From Hydnum rufescens UP504 (Eukaryota > Basidiomycota > Agaricomycetes > Cantharellales > Hydnaceae): a stretch of 15,497 nucleotides of DNA. The notes beneath the pieces were generated by a model, which was not told where the DNA came from, did not search any database, and saw only the letters and a list, made by a program, of their open reading frames with translations. Location: assembly GCA_014904985.1 (NCBI GenBank), contig MU128976.1, positions 130,371-145,867 of the forward strand. Direction: 5' to 3'. Below, one piece after another: positions 1 to 5,854 of the stretch. Numbering within the stretch: position 1 is the first letter of the stretch; the number at the start of each line of letters is the position of its first letter. The translations under genes were made by a program, and so were the position numbers.

Positions 1-302
1 GTGATAATGAGCTCCCTGTCCACGAACCATCTCTGCTGCCCTTCATCCAACAGGAAGTAGGCAGTGTGGTACTGCGCTGGTGCGAATTTTGTCCACACCA
101 TCAAGAATTGGTACGTGGTGACGGGGGCCACAGAGAAAGGGTCCATATAGTCGCCTACCGGCTCATCTAATCTACGTGTGATTTCGAGATAGCGTTCCAG
201 AGAACAGAGACGAGGGGGGAATGGCGATGCATTCATGCGTTGCAGGGTGATACAGAACGTCATCGTGTTGAGATGATGGGACGTGATGCGGGATTGCATC
301 AT
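1..302 (-). CDS. unknown protein fragment, runs off left edge
   Basis: The minus strand is open from an ATG at 302-300 to the window edge, about 100 codons, so both length and C-terminus are unknown. The translation begins MMQSRITSHHLNTMTF and continues with ordinary protein-like composition (for example EITRRLDEPVGDYMDPF, then YFLLDEGQQRWFVDREL at the edge), with many aromatic and charged residues and no low complexity. I do not recognise a domain. It looks like a soluble globular segment, with no signal peptide or membrane segment visible. The same frame continues upstream past one TGA at 338-336 into a further open stretch (659-336), so the true N-terminus may lie further right, by a nonsense mutation or an unseen intron. 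The neighbourhood is transposon-rich, so a dispersed repeat-family gene is possible. Confidence 0.5.
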   Translation of the reverse strand, partial: MMQSRITSHHLNTMTFCITLQRMNASPFPPRLCSLERYLEITRRLDEPVGDYMDPFSVAPVTTYQFLMVWTKFAPAQYHTAYFLLDEGQQRWFVDRELII

Positions 303-440
303 TAACGTTGGGTTTCGAAGGTCAACCCTGTTTACTCATATTGCGTGGCATGGATTGGAGCGAGCGGGACAGGGAGTCTGGCAATGGCAGGGGTTGGTTG
401 GTTCGACTGCCTCGTCGGCTAGAGGGAACCAATGTAATAA

Positions 441-467
441 CGCGGTCCTCGACTTCGAGGGACCGCG
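441..467. repeat. 27-bp near-perfect palindrome
   Basis: CGCGGTC plus CTCGA on the left pairs with TCGAG plus GACCGCG on the right, with one unpaired G and a two-base centre. It would extrude as a 12-bp cruciform or hairpin. No repeat-element boundary was recognised at it. Confidence 0.6.
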
Positions 468-538
468 GTATTTGTCGTCGTTAGACGAGGCGGATTCGAT
501 GGACCTGTGAACAGAAGGAGGAAAGTAGTCCAACTGCT

Positions 539-590
539 CTAAGCACTGGCTTTGAGCGGGAGGGCTGCGAACGAAGCTAAGCACTGGCTT
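539..590. repeat. direct repeat, 14 bp
   Basis: CTAAGCACTGGCTT occurs at 539-552 and again at 577-590, starting 38 bp apart. The flanks are not alike. It may be a small slippage or transposon footprint. Confidence 0.6.
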
Positions 591-659
591 CACTTCGGAC
601 GGGGGAGAAGCGAGAGGAGAGGAGGGAATGGGAATGGGGAGATGGTAGTAGCTGGCCAA

Positions 660-974
660 AGGGCTCAGCTACTATCTATGAGAGAGGGGTAGTGAGCGAG
701 TACACTAGAGTAGCGTACTTACCTAACTGAGTTGCACTCGTACGCGACTCCCTTATCTGTCTCTGCCCATGCTCTGTGGTGACGGATCACGGGTCTTGAT
801 GTGGTTGCTTCATTGCGCGACTTGGGCGTGTAGTCGTTGCATGGCTACATTAGTTTCACGGTTTGAGCGGAGGCTACGAAGTCCGGGCAAAAGAGTGTGT
901 TTTGATTCCAGTGCGACCAGGACTTAGAATCCTCGCGGCTGCGCTATTACATAAGGTACTAGAGGGGACAGGAC
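660..974. other. no gene recognised
   Basis: I see no convincing coding, splice pattern or LTR boundary here. Immediately upstream of the chromodomain fragment the expected rest of gypsy integrase cannot be read in any frame, so this stretch probably replaced or degraded it. Confidence 0.4.
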
Positions 975-1261
975 TTGTACATACTCTATGTAGAATGGCC
1001 CTATATTACACCTCCCCCACCTGTCGAAATCGACGGCGAACTTGAATACGAAATCGCAGAAATTGTCGACAGCAAGATCGATCATTGCTGTCACAGTAAT
1101 GGCTTAACCTATCATGTACAATGGTCCAGCTATGAGCACACCAACGATGAATTTAGCTGGCTCCAGCAGCAGAACTCACCAATGCTCACGAAGCAGTAAT
1201 GGACTTTCATCGCGCACACCCCAAAAAACCAGGACGAGAAGTACTTGACCTGGCAGTATAA
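975..1261 (+). pseudogene. gypsy integrase C-terminus with chromodomain (fragment)
   Basis: The reading frame gives PPPPVEIDGELEYEIAEIVD, the hallmark junction of basidiomycete Ty3/gypsy polyproteins, followed by a chromodomain core (TYHVQWSSYEHTNDEFSWL). The aromatic positions of a chromodomain (Y of YEIAEI, W of VQW, Y of SSYE, W of SWL) are all present. In chromoviruses this module steers integration, often towards heterochromatin. The frame then meets TAA at 1197-1199. The expected ending (NAHEAVMDFHRAHPKKPGRE) is readable from 1181 in another frame to TAA at 1259-1261, so a frameshift lies near 1180. Upstream of about 975 no integrase is recognisable. It is a dead fragment. Confidence 0.85.
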
Positions 1262-1310
1262 ATCACGACAATCGTGACACTGCGCTTTTACAACCATATC
1301 TCTCGTCCTC

Positions 1311-1412
1311 TCTCCACATCTCTCTATCTCTCTATCTCTCTCCACATCTCTCTATCTCTCTTCCTCTCTCCACATCTCTCTATCTCTCTTCCTCTCTCCA
1401 CATGTCTCTCTC
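1311..1412. repeat. CT-rich minisatellite, 28-bp period
   Basis: The word CCACAT recurs at 1314, 1342, 1370 and 1398, exactly 28 bp apart. The units at 1342 and 1370 are identical over 28 bp, the first differs slightly, and the fourth decays after about 10 bp. The filler is TCTCTATCTCTC-type pyrimidine sequence, and the pyrimidine tract continues to about 1500. It lies between the gypsy pol end and the 3' end of the antisense gene. Confidence 0.85.
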
Positions 1413-1560
1413 TTTCTCTCGCGCTGTCACCCTCCTCACATGTCTCTCTCACCTTTGGTGTTTCTCTTCTTTTCCTTCTTTTCTTTTTTCTTTTCTTCTT
1501 ACCCATTAAAACTTCAATTTACCCTCAGACGGTCAGAAAACAAATGAAAATTTAAATTTT

Positions 1561-2647
1561 CTACTCGTCATCCCTCAAATCACGCTGCTCCCTCACGATC
1601 TCCTGCCCCACCTCGGTATAAGCCACGACATCCCCCCATCGCTGTTGCACACCACACACAACACTTGCCCATGACTTCACCACAGCCAAACCCCACTCCA
1701 ACTCCCGCACCCTCACCTCCTCCAGCTCCACCACTGTGGACGCCTCTGCAGCTGCCCATCGCGCGAGAACTGCGCATTGCACCAACTCAGGCATCAGATT
1801 GTCGGCCCACGTCTCCTCCATACACTTCAGGAGACTCTTGACCTGCAGAAGCAAGTCGCCCGTGGAAAGCTCAGGCGCCCCCCAGGCACCTCCTCCTCAA
1901 CCCCCTCCGCAGGAGAAGGCAAACCCTTCAACTCAGGCGACGCAACGCATCGTTGCCTGGAAGCCCACGAAGGCTCCTTGCCGCCCTCAGCAACCTGCTT
2001 CAGGTGCCAATGACCCACTGGCACCAGGGAACACTTCTTGTTCCACTTCGCGCACACCTGGCAGCGAAACCAAGGACCAGACACGCACAGAGGTTCCTCC
2101 CCCTTCTTACCACTGGCCACCCATCGAGCATGCACAGACGTGCACCAATCACACTAAAAAACACCAAGTCAGCGACATTGCGACTTCAAAAATCATATTC
2201 CCCATCAACGATCCCTCATCCTCACCCAAAGGCACATCTTTCGATGCACCCCTCGACACCTCTGCCACGGCTGCATGCCAAGCAGCATCCTCGGCCTCAT
2301 GCCACGCCTCAGTGTCGAGACGACGCGCCTCCTCTAAAGCACACACCGCCGCCTCTTCCTGGGCACGACAAACGCCCACATCGTTCTCAATCCGCTTGAC
2401 GTGCAGATGCCAACCCACAAGCTCCAACCCCATCTCAGGCACGAGGGGCGAAACCTCAGGCAGCTGACCTTGCAGTTGCACCTGCTGCTTTACCACAAAT
2501 CAACACAACTTACAGAAAACAAAAGTCTTCATCACTTACCTCCCACTTCGCCAACTCGACCTTCACAGTCACAACCGCCTCCTCGGTTTGGAGAATCTCC
2601 ATCACCGCCTTCATCTTGATCAAAGAAAGAATGGCTTCGTCGGCCAT
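1561..2647 (-). pseudogene. antisense multi-exon gene inside gypsy 3' region; Zn2Cys6-like cysteine cluster
   Basis: Exon 1 runs from ATG 2647-2645 to 2540 (36 codons, MADEAILSLIKMKAVMEILQ...) and ends at a perfect GTAAGT donor. Intron 1 ends at a tandem acceptor CAGCAG (55 or 58 nt, both in frame). Exon 2, from 2484 or 2481, is a charged helical segment rich in Ala, Glu and Arg. Intron 2 ends at TTTTTTAG (2154) with a CTGAC branch site; its donor is uncertain (GTGAGG at 2225 is the best signal but enters a stop; GTGCCT at 2235 keeps frame). Exon 3 opens with CDWC and gives C-x2-C-x6-W-x19-C-x2-C-x6-C, the spacing of a fungal binuclear zinc cluster with the third Cys replaced by Trp. A six-C run at 1878-1883 is one base short of frame. 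After it a helical, Glu- and Val-rich tail of about 100 residues ends at TAG 1563-1561. Function is unknown; DNA or RNA binding is inference. Confidence 0.62.
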
Positions 2648-2694
2648 GTCGATGATGATGGTATGGAATCAGAAATGAGTGCAACAAACCAGTC

Positions 2695-2701
2695 CTTTAT
2701 A
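2695..2701 (-). promoter_or_regulatory. TATA box of the antisense gene
   Basis: TATAAAG on the minus strand lies about 48 bp upstream of the ATG at 2647, leaving room for a start site about 30 bp downstream. It sits between the gene and the polypurine tract, so the gene appears to have its own promoter rather than using the LTR. Confidence 0.55.
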
Positions 2702-2783
2702 GTAACCACCACAGCAACCGCCAAAACCTCCAAAACACCCACCTTGTAAAACTTGAGTTACGCACTTCAAGGGCTTCATGCTC

Positions 2784-2794
2784 AAAGGGGGGGG
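2784..2794 (+). other. polypurine tract of gypsy element
   Basis: AAAGGGGGGGG lies three bases before the LTR start (TGTTATG at 2798). This is the plus-strand primer site of LTR retrotransposons and fixes the orientation as +. Confidence 0.75.
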
Positions 2795-2797
2795 TAC

Positions 2798-3254
2798 TGT
2801 TATGAGTCGTACTCATAACCTCGCTTATGTACGCAGAATAACCAAGCCAATCACGCCATCACGTGACCTTCCCCATTGCTGCCATTGTGCCTTCCTCTTT
2901 CAGCATTTCCTATTATATACATCCCTCCTTTATTCATCACCCTTTATCCATAAACCCTTTTGATCTCTAATAGTATAAGTAGTTACTTGATGTACACTCG
3001 CTCTTTAGAAGATTGAGAATATATTGTCAACCGATTGAATTCTACTCTCACGATCTCAGTTATCGCTCATGACTCTCATCTTAAAACCTTTGCCTATTAA
3101 GTCTCAAGAAGCCAGTCTTCCTCATACGTACTCGTCTCTCATGACTTATGTAAACCCCACTTCACAACTCCTTTGTCAATCGCCTTAAGGGCATTTCCTT
3201 GTATTCGTCTCGATTACGTCATTGTATCTTTCGCCTCGAGTACAACCCTTAACA
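2798..3254 (+). repeat. 3' LTR of the gypsy element, 457 bp
   Basis: It starts TGTTATGAG right after the polypurine tract and ends CCCTTAACA, giving the inverted ends TGTTA/TAACA. Promoter-like signals in order are CCAAT (2847-2851), the palindrome TCACGTGA (2859-2866) and TATATA (2914-2919), so U3 would be about 140 bp and R/U5 about 310 bp. The first bases form a hairpin, GTTATGAGT at 2799-2807 with ACTCATAAC at 2811-2819. The next sequence (3255) is copia coding. Confidence 0.75.
2847..2919 (+). promoter_or_regulatory. gypsy LTR promoter: CCAAT, CACGTG, TATATA
   Basis: CCAAT at 2847-2851, CACGTG inside an 8-bp palindrome at 2859-2866 and TATATA at 2914-2919 are spaced as in a fungal core promoter. 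CACGTG is the site of bHLH factors (Cbf1, Pho4 or SREBP-like); which one acts here is unknown. Confidence 0.5.
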
Positions 3255-3261
3255 CATCAGG

Positions 3262-3930
3262 GGGAGTGGTGATAATATTGGCAAGAACTCTATCTCTCTC
3301 ATAAATGATGCCATCTACCACATTGAATTCAATGATGCAGCTTTTGCAACAATTCAAGATATCAACAGTGATACAAAATCCCTGGAAGAGGCCAAGTCAC
3401 AAATGGATTGGCCATGATGGAAAGAAGCTATAGCTATCGAGCTCAAGACCATCAAAGATGCTGGAACTTGGGAAGAAGTCCCAAGACCACCCAACAAAAA
3501 CATTGTTGATTGTAAACTCATTTTCAAAATCAAATGGAAAGCTGATGGCACCATTCTAAAATACAAGGCATGTCTAGTCACCTGTGGTTTTACTCAAATC
3601 TTTGGAGTTGACTACTACAAGACATATTCCCCTGTTGCACAACTTGCAAGTTTTCAAATGATTATCACACTCACTGCAAGAAACAATTGGGATATTGATT
3701 CCTTCAATTTCAATGGTGCATATCTCAATGGCAAGCTTGACAAGAATGAGGAAATCTACATGCATTTCCCCCCCATGTATAAACCCCAGGGAAAAGACAC
3801 AATTCTACAACTATGGAAGACCCTATATGGTCTCAAACAGGCTGGGTGACACTGGTATGATTCCCTGTCATGTGCCCTTAATGATCTTGGTTTCAGGGCT
3901 AGCCATGCCGATCTGGGTGTGTTCCATACC
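3262..3930 (+). pseudogene. copia reverse transcriptase, segment 1
   Basis: The frame at 3271 gives the copia RT N-terminal part: WKEAIAIELKTIKDAGTWEE, FKIKWKADGTILKYKA, GVDYYKTYSPVAQLAS, WDIDSFNFNGAYLNG and LWKTLYGLKQAG. These match the family's W..AI..EL, YKARLVARGFTQ, YSPVA, FLNG and LYGLKQAGR landmarks. TGA stops at 3415-3417 and 3847-3849 stand where Arg is usual. The family motif RLVARG reads CLVTCG through C-to-T and G-to-A changes. The segment ends at GVFHT, where the first LTR insertion starts after the ATACC duplication (3926-3930). The enzyme would have made cDNA in virus-like particles; it is dead here. Confidence 0.88.
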
Positions 3931-4006
3931 TGTCAGGATCAAATTGACATTTGCTTCTGCTTAAGGACTTACCCATCAGAGTATCATTCTGCATTGACTC
4001 TATCAT

Positions 4007-4357
4007 ATGGTGCCTACTTCTTCAAATGCTCTCATCTCCTCTCTCCCTCCATTCACTAAGGGGGTTATTGTCATCCTTGCCATTATTGGCATTTCTCTTA
4101 TTATTATTGCCCTCATTCTATCAGGCCTCAACCAGTGGCAGCAATGGCACCCTTGTCAGTACCTGTTGTTCCCTCACTCCCCACATGAGTCCATGGAGTT
4201 GCCAATCCAGACTCCCCCTCCTCCTCCTCTGCCCCCAGTCCCTGAATCCACACCACCTGTCCCAATCCATACTCCATCCACATCATTATGGTCCTTCGAC
4301 ACTTTGGACACCTTTGGAGTACCCAGGTGTACACTGCCTTGGAAGTACATATGCTAA
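4007..4357 (+). CDS. ORF inside the LTR: one membrane segment plus proline-rich tail
   Basis: ATG at 4007 opens 116 codons to TAA 4355-4357. Residues 19-41 (GVIVILAIIGISLIIIALIL...) are a clean single membrane segment. The tail from about residue 69 is proline-rich (PPPPPLPPVPESTPPVP), and the stop is followed by AAGGGGGAT. I recognise no family. It lies wholly within the 758-bp LTR, upstream of the predicted TATA box, so it would need a different promoter. It could be a captured host fragment, an LTR-encoded accessory protein, or chance in pyrimidine-rich DNA, which codes readily for Ile, Leu and Pro. Confidence 0.3.
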   Translation: MVPTSSNALISSLPPFTKGVIVILAIIGISLIIIALILSGLNQWQQWHPCQYLLFPHSPHESMELPIQTPPPPPLPPVPESTPPVPIHTPSTSLWSFDTLDTFGVPRCTLPWKYIC

Positions 4358-4562
4358 GGGGGATACATATGGAAGTTGGGGCATAGCCATGTGGAGGTGC
4401 ACACAGGATTCATAACACAGCTGTGTCAGCTTAGTGAGGCTTAGTGATGGTGGCTGTGGAGGCTGACTGATGGGCTGTGGAGCTGGCATTCTAGGAGGAT
4501 CCAGAAGGTTATGGAAGATGGTGGAAGGCTCTGGAAGGCTGGTGGCTGTGTGCAGGAAGTAG

Positions 4563-4571
4563 TATTTATAG
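4563..4571 (+). promoter_or_regulatory. TATA-like element of the 758-bp LTR
   Basis: TATTTATAG lies 118 bp before the LTR end, a usual position for a + oriented LTR. The opposite strand reads TATAAATA at the same place, so orientation is not certain. Confidence 0.4.
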
Positions 4572-4688
4572 CCCTTCACAGTTGGGGGATCACCAGTTTC
4601 AATCTCTCAGGATTCCCACTGTGATAGTGTGTGGTTAATTAATTTCTTTCCTCCTGTTTGTGGCTTCAATGGCAGTGTCACCCTGACA

Positions 4689-4900
4689 ATACCCAAGTGA
4701 ATGGGGAGGAACTTATTCTCGCAATCCATGTGGACAATTGCACATTTATGGGCCATCAAGGGCATTACTCAATGAATACAAGTGGAAGATTAACAACAAA
4801 TACCTGATTACCAACTTAGGGCCACTTCACTGGCTACTCAGCATTAAAATTGAGCAGGACCACAAATTATGAACAATCTGATTATTGCAAAAGTCATACA
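4689..4900 (+). pseudogene. copia reverse transcriptase, segment 2
   Basis: After the first LTR the frame resumes with NGEELILAIHVDNCTFMG, the copia catalytic region; the family's VDD triad is VDN here (GAT/GAC to AAT), so the active site is lost. A frameshift follows near 4770, then NKYLITNLGPLHWLLSIKIE, the usual I(T)DLGP..WLLGI block. TGA stops stand at 4870-4872 and 4879-4881. The segment ends with LLQKSY, where the second LTR enters after ATACA (4896-4900). Confidence 0.87.
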
Positions 4901-5395
4901 TGTAGGGGTTTTCTGCTGATGTTCAGAAGAAAACAAGAGCAAGTTGAACAACAGAGTCTAGACTTAGTCTTTAGTAAATGACAAGGAACTGGTTCTTATT
5001 ACTGAGATAGGAAGGACTGGATATAGGGGTAGAGTGTGTGTGTGGAGTGTTTGGATGAAAGAGGTGAAAGGTTGAAATGTTGATGGATAGGGCTAAAGCA
5101 TGAGAAGGGTGCGAAGTCGATAAAGAACTTAGGTAAGACTTGTTACAGGTTACTAAGGGCCTTAAATCCTCTCCAAGTGTACTGAAGATCTTCCTCTTGA
5201 TAAGCTGTGCTAGACTTATTTATGCTAGGCTTAAGCTATTGAGGGCTTGGTCTTCCAATACTTGTGAAGTCAGATTTCTCATTTTCTACTGTAGAACTTA
5301 GTCTAGTGTGGCTAAGGTGATCTGAATGTGTGAAGAATAGAGTGAATATTGGGGAATCCCCTCTTTTTCTTGTTTTTCTACCTAAGATTCCCCCT

Positions 5396-5404
5396 CCTTT
5401 TATG
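5396..5404 (-). promoter_or_regulatory. TATA-like box of the 954-bp LTR
   Basis: CATAAAAGG on the minus strand is followed by a purine run (AGGGGG). It lies about 90 bp downstream of the nearest TGACTCA in that orientation. Confidence 0.5.
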
Positions 5405-5460
5405 CCTGTCAGAGAGCCCCTATTACAAAGCATTCCCCTGTCTAGTTATAGAAGGATGGG

Positions 5461-5574
5461 AAATGAACCCTTTTGTTCTATCCTAAAAATAACCTATGAC
5501 TCATCTATGACTCATATGCCCTATTGTTCCTAAATGAACTTATTGTTCTACCCTAAAAATATCTTATGACTCAC
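5461..5574. repeat. imperfect 44-bp direct repeat carrying TGACTCA
   Basis: The block 5461-5504 recurs at 5532-5574. Both read AAATGAAC, then TTGTTCTAYCCTAAAAATA, then YTATGACTCA, with a few substitutions and one gap. The first copy has TGACTCA twice (5497-5503, 5508-5514), the second once (5567-5573). Confidence 0.8.
5497..5573 (-). promoter_or_regulatory. three TGACTCA sites (bZIP, Gcn4/AP-1 type)
   Basis: TGACTCA occurs at 5497-5503, 5508-5514 and 5567-5573. This is the core site of Gcn4/Cpc1 and AP-1 bZIP activators. In the inferred minus orientation all three lie upstream of the CATAAAAGG box, as expected of U3 enhancer sites. Confidence 0.5.
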
Positions 5575-5577
5575 ACA

Positions 5578-5634
5578 TTCTAGAAGGGTGTAGCACAGCA
5601 ATGGTTCTAGAAGGGTGGAGTCCATGTTCTAGAA
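5578..5634 (-). promoter_or_regulatory. three TTCTAGAA sites (heat-shock-element type)
   Basis: The palindrome TTCTAGAA occurs at 5578-5585, 5605-5612 and 5627-5634. TTCnnGAA is two inverted nGAAn units, the core of heat shock elements bound by Hsf1. Each copy is followed by GGGTG or GAG, so they also look like units of one short repeat. Confidence 0.45.
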
Positions 5635-5854
5635 GAGCACAGCATCTCCTAATGGTGTTGCTATGGCACCTTTATGAGGTCTAATTTAGGGTTGCTATGG
5701 CCCTTAATGTTTCCCTCAATATTGGCTACCATTTATGGATCAAAAGGACTCTTAAGTCATGACCCGGCTTTACTAGTGTGGCTGCCTGGTAAGACTTAGA
5801 GCTGAAATAGCCTGAAAAGCATTTCTTTGACCCAGATATGCTTGTACTTCCACA

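Larger units (their letters stand above)
336..659 (-). other. open reading stretch in frame with the left-edge protein
   Basis: A 107-codon minus-strand open stretch, rich in serine and proline, ends at TGA 338-336 in the same frame as the fragment at 302-1. Its composition is much less convincing than the downstream part (SPLASPPSEV-type low complexity). It could be the original N-terminus cut off by one nonsense change, or a chance open frame. I see no domain. Confidence 0.22.
975..3254 (+). mobile_element. 3' half of a Ty3/gypsy chromovirus with antisense passenger gene
   Basis: The parts occur in + orientation in the order expected for a Ty3/gypsy retrotransposon: pol C-terminus with chromodomain (975-1261), a long non-pol region (1262-2783), polypurine tract AAAGGGGGGGG (2784-2794) and a 3' LTR with TGTTA...TAACA ends (2798-3254). 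The LTR abuts copia coding sequence at 3255, so the element appears to have integrated into the copia element. The 5 bases after the LTR (CATCA) would be the right-hand target duplication. The left partner, 5' LTR, gag, protease, RT and most of integrase are absent. The non-pol region carries a spliced gene on the opposite strand (2647-1561). The left end given is simply where recognisable coding begins. Confidence 0.75.
3926..4693 (+). repeat. solo LTR inserted in copia RT, 758 bp, TSD ATACC
   Basis: The insert spans 3931-4688. It begins TGTCAGG and ends CCTGACA, a perfect 7-bp inverted pair with TG...CA ends, and is flanked by the 5-bp duplication ATACC (3926-3930 and 4689-4693). Deleting the insert and one ATACC rejoins copia as GVFHTQVNGEELILAIHVDN without a frame change. 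No second LTR, primer-binding site or pol lies inside, so a solo LTR left by LTR-LTR recombination is the simplest reading. A TATTTATAG at 4563-4571 suggests + orientation with a long U3 and a short R/U5. A 116-codon ORF occupies U3 (4007-4357). Confidence 0.85.

Noticed and set aside
830..975. Possible tRNA or primer-binding site (motifs resembling a B box)
   Set aside because: No cloverleaf could be folded and no LTR end lies next to it.
1324..1506. Arg/Glu-rich minus-strand ORF
   Set aside because: It is a translation of the CT minisatellite.
1736..2467. Longest open frame in the window, 243 codons on +
   Set aside because: It is Pro, Ser, Thr and Ala rich and antisense to the spliced gene. 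The minus strand has splice signals, a TATA box and the cysteine cluster, so the + frame is a shadow.
2798..3254. LTR as an isolated solo LTR
   Set aside because: The 5 bases before (GGTAC) do not match those after (CATCA), while a polypurine tract and a gypsy pol end lie upstream in the right order, so it is a 3' LTR.
3931..4688. Insertion as a small two-LTR (TRIM) element
   Set aside because: AAGGGGG runs at 4058 and 4358 look like polypurine tracts, but the TGTCAGG start is not repeated internally and no direct terminal repeats were found.
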